From contig JBIKJA010000002.1 of the NCBI GenBank assembly GCA_044361315.1, forward strand, positions 302,563-366,562: DNA of 64,000 nucleotides, in the 5' to 3' direction. The notes below the pieces were generated by a model. The model made no database searches and was not told the origin of the DNA. It saw nothing but the letters and a program-made list of their open reading frames with translations. The position numbers were made by a program, and so were the translations under genes. Positions 19,008 through 27,965 of this stretch are shown in pieces. Numbering within the stretch: the first letter of the stretch is position 1; every line of letters begins with the position of its first letter. This DNA is from Crocinitomix sp044361315 (lineage in GTDB: Bacteria > Bacteroidota > Bacteroidia > Flavobacteriales_D > Crocinitomicaceae).

Positions 19008-19589
19008 ATGAATCGAAAAGAGGCCCTTGTATCGAAAAAATCGTCCGAACTTCACGAAAGTTTAACGGAATTACATGTCGATTTATTTGAAGCATTTCAA
19101 ACCCAATTTCAACGATCCTTGCCATTTGCAGATGAAGTATTTGACCGATGGGAACGAGCAAAAAAATTAAATTGGGGCGAAGGAAGTTCTGTCTATGATA
19201 GCGCTTTCATTTTTGGGGATGTCAATGTTGGAAAAAACACCTGGGTTGGTCCATTTACGATCATTGATGGCTCGGGAGGATTGACGATTGGTGACAATTG
19301 TACCATCTCTTCAGGCGTCCATATTTATACGCATGATAATGTGAAACAAACGTTGAGTGGTGGCCTCTTACCGATAGAAAGGGCACCTGTCAAAATTGGT
19401 AATTGTACATATATCGCACCGCAAAGTATCCTTAAAATGGGGATAAAAATCGGAAATCATTGCTTAATCGCTACTAATTCATTTGTTAATAGTGATTTCG
19501 ATGATTTTTCGATTATTGCTGGAAATCCTGCAAAAAAAATTGGCTCGGTGGTGATTGAAAACGATCAAGTTAACTTTAAATACACGTAA
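19008..19589 (+). CDS. Hexapeptide-repeat acyltransferase with helical N-terminal extension
   Basis: 193 residues. The first 60 are helical and charged and are not part of the beta-helix. From residue about 63 the left-handed helix repeats begin (AFIFGDVNVGKNTWVGPFTI, IGDNCTISSGVHIYTHDN), with the catalytic-type His in IYTHDNV, and end in FSIIAGNPAKKIGSV. This matches the maa/WbbJ acetyltransferase group. It lies between an SDR and a glycosyltransferase in the plus-strand block. A likely role is O- or N-acetylation of the repeat unit. Confidence 0.82.
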   Translation: MNRKEALVSKKSSELHESLTELHVDLFEAFQTQFQRSLPFADEVFDRWERAKKLNWGEGSSVYDSAFIFGDVNVGKNTWVGPFTIIDGSGGLTIGDNCTISSGVHIYTHDNVKQTLSGGLLPIERAPVKIGNCTYIAPQSILKMGIKIGNHCLIATNSFVNSDFDDFSIIAGNPAKKIGSVVIENDQVNFKYT

Positions 19590-19593
19590 TTCC

Positions 19594-20910
19594 ATGAAAA
19601 TCGCGTGCATTGGGAACATGAACAATATGCTGTTCAGCTTGTGTCAATATTTAAGGGATAATCAAATTGATTGCGATCTGTTTTTGTTTGAAGGCGAACC
19701 CTTTCTTCCCGAACACGATTCCTACACCAAGGACTACGAAAAATTTTGTTTCGTCTTGCCAATCGGAAAATCAACTTTATATCAAAAAAGTAAACGGAAA
19801 AAAGTAAGAAACATATTAAAGAACTATAATTTTTTTATTGGAACGGACCTAGCTCCCGCCATTTTTTATAGCATTGGTTTAAAATTATCTATCTTTGTTC
19901 CGCACGGGAGTGATATTTACACTCTTCCATTTATTGAACGTCTACCTAGTAAGAAAAACAAAAAACTTTGGTGGCTCACAGATGTTTTTTTTGTTAGTCA
20001 AATGCAATTAAGAGGTGTCAGACAAGTGCCTTCAATCTTTTTTCCGGACGAATATGAAGTGAATTACCCGTTTAAAAAATCGTTAAATACACGTTCTAAA
20101 TTTTACAATTTTTCAGTTCCAATGTTGTATGCTCCTCAGTATAAAGATTTGGACTTCATTGCGCAAACCGAAAAAAGTGAAAACATTGCCTTTTTTAGCC
20201 AATTAAGAGCGCAGTACGATTTTATCGTCTTCTCTCACAGCCGACAAAACGGGTCAAATTTACCCCACGAAAAGAAAGTTCATGAAAAGGGAAACGAACA
20301 ATTAATTAGAGGATTTGCCAAATTTATTTCAAAAAATCAATCGCTAAACACCCGATTAATTTTATTTGAATACGGAATGGATATTGAATTTTCGAAAAAC
20401 CTCATCAAAACACTTGCCATTGAAGATTTTGTCATTTGGGTGCCTAAAATGAAACGGAAGGAGATTATTTTCGGAATTCTTGCGTCGGATGTTGGGTGCG
20501 GAATATTTGCAAATAGTTGGTTGACCTGCGGGGTTGTAAATGAGATTTTGGTGACGGGCACTCCTTTAATCCATTATCGAGATGATGCATTGTACCAAAA
20601 AGACTACGCTGAACTTTACCCAATGTACAATGCCAAAACACCAACTGAAATTTGCCAAGCGCTAAACGAGGTGCTGTCTGCTAAAAAAAATAATGTGCCT
20701 AGGTCGCGCGCAGGAATTGAGTGGATCGAGAAATTTAGTGTGGATCAGCCAGTTCATCAAGTACTCGATCTAATCAAGCATCATAAAAATAATCAAGCCA
20801 AAGGTTCAAATTCATGGACCGTTGGCTATTTTGCTACTCGAACGAAAATCGAATTGTTTCTTGCAAAAGTGTTTTATAAGTTAAAAACCGTTTTAAAAAA
20901 ATCAACCTAA
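19594..20910 (+). CDS. Probable glycosyltransferase, GT-B-like
   Basis: The ATG at 19594 gives MKIACIGNMNNMLFSLCQYL. An upstream in-frame start at 19555 lies inside the acyltransferase and is rejected. The 438-residue product has a GT-B outline: an N-terminal Rossmann-like half, then a second domain with FIVFSHSRQNGSNLPHEKKV, VIWVPKMKRKEIIFGILASD and VNEILVTGTPLIHYRDD, a weak donor-binding region. Last gene of the plus block. Its stop overlaps the convergent fibre gene by 4 nt. Assignment rests on fold-like features only. Confidence 0.65.
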   Translation: MKIACIGNMNNMLFSLCQYLRDNQIDCDLFLFEGEPFLPEHDSYTKDYEKFCFVLPIGKSTLYQKSKRKKVRNILKNYNFFIGTDLAPAIFYSIGLKLSIFVPHGSDIYTLPFIERLPSKKNKKLWWLTDVFFVSQMQLRGVRQVPSIFFPDEYEVNYPFKKSLNTRSKFYNFSVPMLYAPQYKDLDFIAQTEKSENIAFFSQLRAQYDFIVFSHSRQNGSNLPHEKKVHEKGNEQLIRGFAKFISKNQSLNTRLILFEYGMDIEFSKNLIKTLAIEDFVIWVPKMKRKEIIFGILASDVGCGIFANSWLTCGVVNEILVTGTPLIHYRDDALYQKDYAELYPMYNAKTPTEICQALNEVLSAKKNNVPRSRAGIEWIEKFSVDQPVHQVLDLIKHHKNNQAKGSNSWTVGYFATRTKIELFLAKVFYKLKTVLKKST

Positions 20911-22850
20911 TCCACCTTAGAAACGGCAGATTTATTTTCGAGTTCGGTTAAAAGGAGATTAATTTTTTCACGTTGCGCTCTTAAGATTGCAAGCTCAGTT
21001 TTTAAAGCATCAAGTTCAGTTTGTTGGAGCTCTAAAAGCGACATTTTTTCATCCAAAGCTTTTAAGAGCAATAAATTTACACCGTCAAAATCGCCAGAAT
21101 TAATGATGGTTGAATCGGTACCAAGTTCAAAAACAGAATAAAAATCTTGCGCCATTGGTCCAATATGCGTGATAGAAGAATCTTGAGAAATGTATGACCA
21201 TGAATAAACATCAATCAATTTTAATCTACTTAAATAATCAGCTGCATTGAGCGGTTGTATATTTTCCTTTTGATTTTTATCAGAGAGAATCGACCAAGCA
21301 CCAGCACCTGGAAGCAATCGGACACCTGTTGTTAATCCAACATTGGTATAAAAAACAGTGCCTCCAGAAGCTTTTACCATAAATTGATTTTCTGCCGTAG
21401 ACAAGGTATTTCCAATGCCATCACTTTGATCGCTGTAAACAAACGTTCCGTCATGAAGCGCATGTGCGTGATATCCTAGTGCCACCGAATTTTCGCCATG
21501 AGCATAAGTGTAATTTCCAAGCGAAAGTGCGTAAGGTGCATCAGCACTTGGGTGATATCCAATTGCAATTGCGCTAGTTGCCCGTGCAGAAGCACCTCTT
21601 CCTAATGCGATACTATGGCTTCCCGTTGCTTCAGGATTATGTCCTGCAGCAAAAGCATAAAGCCCAGATGCATTTGCTTGATTACCAACAGCAAAAGCAC
21701 CTTCTCCTGAGGCGGTTGATGTAAATCCAAAGGCAACTGAATATGCGCCAATAGCGCGTGAATTATAACCTGAAGCAAAAGAATAATTACCAATCGAGGC
21801 TTCATCCCATTGAGTACCCGTTACAAATCCTACCCGAAATGCGGCTTTTCTCGGATGCCACATCATTCTTGCCCCTGAACCAGTAGTAGGAATCGTACCT
21901 GTGCCGAAAGTTCCTGTGTACAACACTCCATTTACATTATTCACATGAAAATCTGCCAATGGGTTGGTTGTTCCGATTCCAACCCTACCATTAGCCTTCA
22001 CCCGCATCCGTTCGATATTGAACGATTTTATTACCAAATCCGTTGAGTCAATCGTTCCTAAAAAATTGGTTAAAGGACTTGTGCCACTGTTACCATAAAG
22101 TCCCCAATTGTTATAGGCGAAAAGTGCCACGCTTGCCGTATCTGCAAAATCAGCAAAATCAGCAAAATCTGAATGAATTCCGTTTGGTGCATAATTAGCT
22201 GTATCAGCATAAAACGAATAATTCGCACTGTCAACTATCCCAGGAATTTCACAATTAATTGCATAGGTTGCAGTGTCGGCAAATTCGGCATGGGCACTTG
22301 AAAAAGCGTAGCTCACTGTATCGGGTAATAAATCTTCACTGGCTACCCATTGGCTGCCATTCCACTTTAAGACATCTCCTACTTCAATGCCTGTCAAATC
22401 AACATCTATTAATTCTGAAAGAGCAAATTGTTGTGCTGTTGTTTTGGAATGAAAAGCGAAAGGAACTGCCATCATTTGCTGCGTCATACTTGAAACAAAA
22501 TCACCAGTATTAGTTTCATCCACTAGCATTTCAAGATAATAGGTAGTTGCTGCCCAATCAATTTCAGAAAAAAGCGGTGATGTTCCGACACCTGTGCTTG
22601 TTCCTGTGCCTATTACCACAGAAAAATGACCTAAATTATTTAATTCAATGATATGAGTTTCTTGCCAAACAATCGCACCAGTCATTGTTGTCGCACGAAT
22701 ATTAAATTCGACACCAATGGTGACATCTGACAAAAATCCTCCATCCGAAGCCCGTACTTGTGCTTGGTAAGAAATTCCTTCTGGGAATTCTTGTGCAAAA
22801 ACACTCGAAAATCCGAGCATTAAAACACTAATTAGTATCCAATTCTTCAT
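20907..22850 (-). CDS. Secreted fibre protein with YadA-like head repeats and S74 intramolecular chaperone domain
   Basis: The ATG at 22850 gives the signal peptide MKNWILISVLMLGFSSVFAQ; a longer frame to 22904 is rejected. The 647-residue product has an N-terminal beta domain (residues about 20-145), then a stalk of ADTA-rich repeats (about 180-245). Residues about 353-467 form a head of 14-16-residue YadA-type repeats (SFASGYNSRAIGAY, AFAVGNQANASGLYA, SIALGRGASA). A C-terminal Peptidase_S74 domain carries the autocleavage pair Ser523 and Lys528 (SDKNQK), with HIGPMAQDF and a terminal coiled coil. Such domains trimerise the fibre and then cut themselves off. The gene begins 23 nt inside the paralog upstream. 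Confidence 0.88.
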   Translation of the reverse strand: MKNWILISVLMLGFSSVFAQEFPEGISYQAQVRASDGGFLSDVTIGVEFNIRATTMTGAIVWQETHIIELNNLGHFSVVIGTGTSTGVGTSPLFSEIDWAATTYYLEMLVDETNTGDFVSSMTQQMMAVPFAFHSKTTAQQFALSELIDVDLTGIEVGDVLKWNGSQWVASEDLLPDTVSYAFSSAHAEFADTATYAINCEIPGIVDSANYSFYADTANYAPNGIHSDFADFADFADTASVALFAYNNWGLYGNSGTSPLTNFLGTIDSTDLVIKSFNIERMRVKANGRVGIGTTNPLADFHVNNVNGVLYTGTFGTGTIPTTGSGARMMWHPRKAAFRVGFVTGTQWDEASIGNYSFASGYNSRAIGAYSVAFGFTSTASGEGAFAVGNQANASGLYAFAAGHNPEATGSHSIALGRGASARATSAIAIGYHPSADAPYALSLGNYTYAHGENSVALGYHAHALHDGTFVYSDQSDGIGNTLSTAENQFMVKASGGTVFYTNVGLTTGVRLLPGAGAWSILSDKNQKENIQPLNAADYLSRLKLIDVYSWSYISQDSSITHIGPMAQDFYSVFELGTDSTIINSGDFDGVNLLLLKALDEKMSLLELQQTELDALKTELAILRAQREKINLLLTELENKSAVSKVD

Positions 22851-24735
22851 ATAATTCTTCAATTCGACGTTCGATGTCCAATAATTCTTTCTTTTCTTGT
22901 TCAAGATCTTCTTTCAAAGATTCAATTTCTTGAGGATTTGACAATTTCTCGAGTTGCTCCGTTAATTTTTTAATTCCAAGAAAAGTGACTCCATCGCTGT
23001 CTATCATGTTGATATAAATCGGGGCTTCTCCCACACCAAAAATGTCGTAAAAATCTTGCGCCATTGGGCCTATATGAAAATCACTCACCCCGATATAATT
23101 CCAACCAAGAACATCCAATTGCTTAAAATGAAGCTGATAATCCAAAGGATTTAACAAAACAAAATTCTTTTTTTTATTTCTATCAGAAATCATGGACCAA
23201 CTACCAGCTCCAGGTAAAAGTTCGACCCCCATGCTTAAATCGCCTGAAGAATAGAAAATATATCCACCAGCTGCCCTCACCATAAATTGATGATTCGCTG
23301 TATTCTTAACGGTATCAGTTGTAGACAAATCTCCATACACAAAACTACCAGGACGACCATTGGTGCTTGCATTCGTGCCCAATGCAGTTGAAAAATGTCC
23401 TGTAGCCGTTAAATTATGTCCTGCCGCCCAAGCCGTTGCTCCTGTTACATATACATTATTTCCCATTGCCAATCCAGAAGAAAAAGAGGTTGAAACCACG
23501 TTTTTTCCAATTGCCAGATTGCGGTAATAATTCGCAATGGCACTATCGCCAATGGCAACACTCATGTGAGCGACCCGACAATTTCTGCCTATTGCAAAAC
23601 TCGAAATTGCAGCATAAGGCGTTGTTGGATTAAAATAGGCCGTGTCACCATATGTGTTTTTCCCAAAAACCGTCGAATAAATCCCGTTTGTTCCAACGTT
23701 TTCGCCAAAAGCGAAACTATACATCCCTTTTAAGGTATCAAACGGATCAACACTTGTGCCACTGTGAAATGAATTCGATCCTCCGTCAAAGTATAAATAC
23801 GCATCTGAAATACTACTAATACCCATAAGCTCATTGGGAGTAAACAACGCTCCTCTTGTGGTTAAAAACCTAAATCCTGTTCCAGCAATATTGTTATTTA
23901 CAGAATATTCATCACCAAAAACTAACCTTGCCCTGCTATTCGTTCTAAAGCTAAACGAAACCAGAGAAATAGAACCTAGAAATGAATCCCCTGTTACATC
24001 TTCATCTCCAAACTTCGACCAATTACCAGTTGAATAAAGGACATTTGTGGTTGAATCCGCATAAATGCTATAATCGCTGGTCAACACTGAATCCATCGTT
24101 ACAGCAACCAATGCACTGTCAGAAAAATAAGCAAAAATTACAGTATCGGCAAAGTCATTATTAAAAGCAAAAAAGGCAGTATCGACTAAAATCACAGAAT
24201 CTGCATTCCAAACATAATTAGCTGTATCGCCTGTTTCATCGATTCCAAAAATAAACTCTACTCCATCAAATTTTATTGTTTCGTTTAACTCTACTGCTTC
24301 GCCACTCACATCAATTAATTCTTGCAAGGCAGGGATTTTGAGCACATGAAGACTATGAGCTGCATAAGGAACGGCATTTGTTGAAAATGCACCTTGCAAG
24401 GCTCTACCACCGTTGTTGGTGTACAATTCAACCTGTCCAACAGTCAACCAATTAATTTGATAAAAATTAGGTTCCGTGCTTTGAATTAATTCGCCTACAC
24501 CTAATTCGAGGGAAAAAACACCAAGTTCAGACAGGGCAATTCCATTATGCTCTTCGCGCCAAATGGTGTCACCTGTGATCGATTTAATTAAAAATTCAAA
24601 ATCTGCTGAACCAGCTTCAGAAGATAATAATTGGCCTTGAATATTAATTTTTGAATAATTTTCGATTTGTCCAAATACGCTATTAACTAACCGTAAAAAC
24701 ACCAAAAAACTTATGATTTTGGCGAAATTTAACAT
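22828..24735 (-). CDS. Secreted fibre protein with YadA-like head repeats and S74 domain, paralog
   Basis: 635 residues with a signal peptide (residues 1-23, ending NSVFGQ). Same plan as the gene at 20907: N-terminal beta domain (about 25-130), a DTAFFAFNNDFADT-like stalk (about 165-230), and a head of YadA-type repeats (about 335-465: YSFAFGENVGTNG, SVAIGDSAIANYY, STALGTNASTNG). The S74 domain has the dyad Ser517/Lys522 (SDRNKK), HIGPMAQDF, and a long coiled coil (about 590-635). The paralogs share order but have diverged strongly in the head. It overlaps the gene upstream by 7 nt and the one downstream by 23 nt, so all three are likely translationally coupled. Confidence 0.88.
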   Translation of the reverse strand: MLNFAKIISFLVFLRLVNSVFGQIENYSKINIQGQLLSSEAGSADFEFLIKSITGDTIWREEHNGIALSELGVFSLELGVGELIQSTEPNFYQINWLTVGQVELYTNNGGRALQGAFSTNAVPYAAHSLHVLKIPALQELIDVSGEAVELNETIKFDGVEFIFGIDETGDTANYVWNADSVILVDTAFFAFNNDFADTVIFAYFSDSALVAVTMDSVLTSDYSIYADSTTNVLYSTGNWSKFGDEDVTGDSFLGSISLVSFSFRTNSRARLVFGDEYSVNNNIAGTGFRFLTTRGALFTPNELMGISSISDAYLYFDGGSNSFHSGTSVDPFDTLKGMYSFAFGENVGTNGIYSTVFGKNTYGDTAYFNPTTPYAAISSFAIGRNCRVAHMSVAIGDSAIANYYRNLAIGKNVVSTSFSSGLAMGNNVYVTGATAWAAGHNLTATGHFSTALGTNASTNGRPGSFVYGDLSTTDTVKNTANHQFMVRAAGGYIFYSSGDLSMGVELLPGAGSWSMISDRNKKKNFVLLNPLDYQLHFKQLDVLGWNYIGVSDFHIGPMAQDFYDIFGVGEAPIYINMIDSDGVTFLGIKKLTEQLEKLSNPQEIESLKEDLEQEKKELLDIERRIEELYEELDTN

Positions 24736-25214
24736 GCTTGTTTTACGATTTTATTGTGCGCGATCACTTGATTTTCAAAAGTTAATCTTACAAGATAAAC
24801 ACCATTTTCAAAAGCACTTAAATTAATTTCAATTTGTTGATTCGTCGCTTGAAAGCTGGTTAACAATTGTCCATTCATTGATAAAATTTCAATAGTGATC
24901 ATCGAATAATCTTGATTATTTAGTTGAATAACAAATGATTCGGCAAAAGGGTTTGGAAAAAAAGAAATTTCATCGTCTACAGGGATCTCATTTACAGAAA
25001 GCAACGTATAACTGAGCGGATAATACCCATGAAGAAACTGATGATCAACTGATTCACTAGAAATTATTTGACCTCCAGCAACTAATAGAGTGTCGTTGAC
25101 ACCAATTGGTTGGAAAACAGAGAAAGTAGATCGATCAACAATTTGCGCAGTTAATCCTTCACTGAAAACCAGCAAGAAAAGAATAAAACAAGCCGTTTTT
25201 TTTAACTTAGACAT
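24729..25214 (-). CDS. Small secreted protein with type IX sorting domain
   Basis: 161 residues. Signal peptide MSKLKKTACFILFLLVFSEG with cleavage near LTAQ. Residues about 80-161 form a T9SS type A sorting domain: EISFFPNPFAESFVIQL, SMNGQLLTSFQ, FENGVYLVRL and the final KIVKQAC. Only about 55 residues lie between signal peptide and sorting domain (VDRSTFSVFQPIGVNDT onward), too short for a catalytic domain. First gene of the fibre operon. It may be a surface anchor or adaptor for the S74 fibres, which lack a T9SS domain themselves; this is inference. Confidence 0.85.
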   Translation of the reverse strand: MSKLKKTACFILFLLVFSEGLTAQIVDRSTFSVFQPIGVNDTLLVAGGQIISSESVDHQFLHGYYPLSYTLLSVNEIPVDDEISFFPNPFAESFVIQLNNQDYSMITIEILSMNGQLLTSFQATNQQIEINLSAFENGVYLVRLTFENQVIAHNKIVKQAC

Positions 25215-25278
25215 AGAATTTTAATCGAACAATTGCAAAATTACATGAATATTCTATGAAAGTCAAGTTTCAACCCAA

Positions 25279-27735
25279 CTAATCCACCTCATCACTTGAA
25301 TAACCGCTACCATAAGTACTTCCATACCCATAACCATATCCATAATTGTAACCGTAAGTGTATTTATAGGTGTATTTAGAATAATAATACTGTAATCGAC
25401 TTTCACGAATCCCGTTTAAAACCACTCCTTTGTCAATTTGATCAAACTTCTCAAGCATTTCATTGATATGTTCAACCCCCTTCTTACGGGTATAGCGAGT
25501 ATTCAAAATGATCAAAAAAGCATCGACATATTTCGTCAATTCAAGTGTGTCATTTAAGATTCCAAAAGGAGGGGTATCGATAATGACATAATCATATTTT
25601 GTGTTGACATATTCTATTAATTCAGCAACCTTTTCTCGCAACACTAATTCAGAAGGATTTGGTGCTATTGGACCTGCTGTAATTACATCTAAATCAGGAT
25701 AAATATTGCGCTTAACAACCTCATCAAAACTTGCTTTCCCAACAATGTAATTTGATACCCCAATTTCGTTTTTCAACTTATACATTTTATGCACCTTCGG
25801 TCGATGTAAATCGAAATCGATAATCAAGGTTTTTTTACCTCCTTTTGCGATCAAATTGGAAAGGTTGGATGAGGTAAAAGTTTTCCCCTCTCCAGGAAAA
25901 AAAGAAGATAATAAAATCTTTTTCGCTTCACCAGGCTTATCAATTCCAAAAAAGGATAAATTAGTTCTTATGGTTCTAAAACTTTCAGTTACGTGCGATT
26001 TTGGTTGCGTTTCGATCATTAATGGATTTTGCATATCTTTCACAAAAGGAATTCCACCAACGATATTAATATTAGAAACCTCTGCCAAAGCCATAACGTT
26101 TTCAATTCTTTCAAAAAATAATTTTCGAATAATAGCAATCAAAAAAGCCAAAATAAATCCACCCAAAATAAATAGACGAATGATTTTTTGTTTGTTTGGA
26201 TAAATCACACCTGTCCCAACAGTTTTTTCGATAATCCGCACTTGAGGAATAATACCTGCCCGCGCAATGAGGGTATTAGTTTTTTTCTCTAATAAGAAAA
26301 GATACATCTTGTTGTTGACATCAAGTTCCCGTTGAATATTTAAAACCCCTTGCGCCGATTTTGGTAATTTTTGGATGTCGTTTTTATAATCAGCTATAAA
26401 CTGATCTACCACTTTAATTTCACTATCTAATGCTTTGTTTAGATTTTCAAGGTAATTGAGAATGTCATTAATCAACATAGCAATTTCCTTTTTTGCATTA
26501 ATCATGTTTAAATTATCGGCCGATTTTTGGGTCTTGTCAATTTCATAACGAATTTGTTTTTTACGCACTTCTCCTATGGCATCTTTCAGATAAATATCGT
26601 TTTGTTCAATGTAAAAAGATGCGGGAAGTACCCTATTATCGTCCGAAGATTTAAGGTATTCTTTTAATGCCAAAACCGAACTCTTTTTTTGTTCTAAAAT
26701 TCTTTTTTCCTTTGTGAAAGTGACATATTCCGCAAAAAAATCATCTTCTTGTTTATCGATATTTAAGATCGAATTTTCATCCTTATAACTCAACAGTTCG
26801 CGTTCCTTTTCTTGAATTAAAACACTGACCGTATCAATTTGTTTTTGAATATTTTGCAAGGTGTTTTCATTCACTTCTAATTGAATCCTTTTCGAATAAT
26901 CAACATAGGTATTCGTCAATGTGTCCAGATAAACAATCGCGCGATTGGCCAATTCATCGTTAACAGTTAATTGCAAAACACTGGTATGCTCAATATTTTC
27001 AACCGTTAAACTTGATTGATATTTGCTAATTAAATGATCTCGTGAATGAAAAACAATTTCGTACTTCGATTCTTTTAGTTGATTAATATTTTCATTGTCC
27101 AATTCGTATTGGCGATCCAACCTTAAAATAAAATCTGAAGTCACTATTTCCTGATCAAATGGATATTGCGCTTTAATTTCTTCCCGATTGAGGTTGTAAG
27201 CAAGTTCATATTTGTCTTTGTTAACAATTCTAACGCGAATTGGTATTTCATAACATTGTGGATTCAAGACAGAAACAGTCGATTTGAAAGGCAATGTTTC
27301 AAAAACCTCCACTTTTTTAATTCGCCCAACAACAAAATAAGAAGTTTCTACATTAATTTTATCGACTACTTCACCAATCAAATCTCTGGAATTTAAAATC
27401 CGAATTTGATTTTGAACATCCATAAAAACACCATAAGCACCAAGTCCTTGATAAATTGGATCTTGATAATCATAGGTTTCATTTGATTTGAGAAGAAGCT
27501 CGGCTTTAGCACCGTAAATATTGGTTAAACGATACGTATAAACATATCCCATCGCATAGGCAACCAATGGCGCAAGGATAATAAATCCTAAATTTTTTAG
27601 AATTATTCTCCAAATAAAAAGGATGTCTTTTGTTTCTAATAATTTATTAGAAGTGCTATTAATTGGAGCATTTTTCACATTTTGTTGCATAATTTTAATC
27701 AAAACAAACAACTCATTGATCGAGAAATTCGTCAT
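25279..27735 (-). CDS. Wzc-like polysaccharide tyrosine autokinase
   Basis: 818 residues. A Wzz-type chain-length domain with transmembrane segments near 45-70 and 510-535 encloses a long coiled-coil periplasmic region. The cytoplasmic BY-kinase follows with Walker A FFPGEGKT (around 615), Walker A' IIDFDLHRP, and Walker B VIIDTPPFG. The tail is extremely tyrosine-rich, with alternating Tyr-Gly, the autophosphorylation cluster. A second ATG at 27690 would shorten the N-terminus by 15 residues and is equally plausible. Such kinases control length and export of Wzy-type or synthase-type polymers, yet the nearby exporter is ABC-type. Confidence 0.92.
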   Translation of the reverse strand: MTNFSINELFVLIKIMQQNVKNAPINSTSNKLLETKDILFIWRIILKNLGFIILAPLVAYAMGYVYTYRLTNIYGAKAELLLKSNETYDYQDPIYQGLGAYGVFMDVQNQIRILNSRDLIGEVVDKINVETSYFVVGRIKKVEVFETLPFKSTVSVLNPQCYEIPIRVRIVNKDKYELAYNLNREEIKAQYPFDQEIVTSDFILRLDRQYELDNENINQLKESKYEIVFHSRDHLISKYQSSLTVENIEHTSVLQLTVNDELANRAIVYLDTLTNTYVDYSKRIQLEVNENTLQNIQKQIDTVSVLIQEKERELLSYKDENSILNIDKQEDDFFAEYVTFTKEKRILEQKKSSVLALKEYLKSSDDNRVLPASFYIEQNDIYLKDAIGEVRKKQIRYEIDKTQKSADNLNMINAKKEIAMLINDILNYLENLNKALDSEIKVVDQFIADYKNDIQKLPKSAQGVLNIQRELDVNNKMYLFLLEKKTNTLIARAGIIPQVRIIEKTVGTGVIYPNKQKIIRLFILGGFILAFLIAIIRKLFFERIENVMALAEVSNINIVGGIPFVKDMQNPLMIETQPKSHVTESFRTIRTNLSFFGIDKPGEAKKILLSSFFPGEGKTFTSSNLSNLIAKGGKKTLIIDFDLHRPKVHKMYKLKNEIGVSNYIVGKASFDEVVKRNIYPDLDVITAGPIAPNPSELVLREKVAELIEYVNTKYDYVIIDTPPFGILNDTLELTKYVDAFLIILNTRYTRKKGVEHINEMLEKFDQIDKGVVLNGIRESRLQYYYSKYTYKYTYGYNYGYGYGYGSTYGSGYSSDEVD

Positions 27736-27916
27736 TCAAAATAACATACGTAAGTGATCGTAAAATGTTTGCATGTTTGAAAGAAAATATTGATAATTGG
27801 CAAGGAAATCGTAAAAAAAGGTCAACCGGTAGATTAATTTTGACCACTTGAGTAAAAATAAAGATGAAAAATTAAAAATGATTCCATTACCTTACTTTAT
27901 AATCAATAAAATTTCT

Positions 27917-27924
27917 TAAATTTG
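27917..27924 (+). promoter_or_regulatory. Putative Bacteroidota -7 promoter box
   Basis: TAAATTTG matches the TAnnTTTG consensus of Bacteroidota primary promoters. It lies 41 nt before the ATG of the LamG gene, giving a leader of roughly 38 nt. No good TTG is seen at the -33 position. It would drive the LamG - PID-CTERM - exosortase operon. The rest of 27736-27965 shows nothing else recognisable. Confidence 0.45.
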
Positions 27925-27965
27925 AAGAAGTTTTGATCCTACAGTTAAAACAAAATTAAGATTCT

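Noticed and set aside
20907..24735. Prophage tail-fibre remnant
   Set aside because: Both proteins have bacterial signal peptides, and no other phage gene is nearby.
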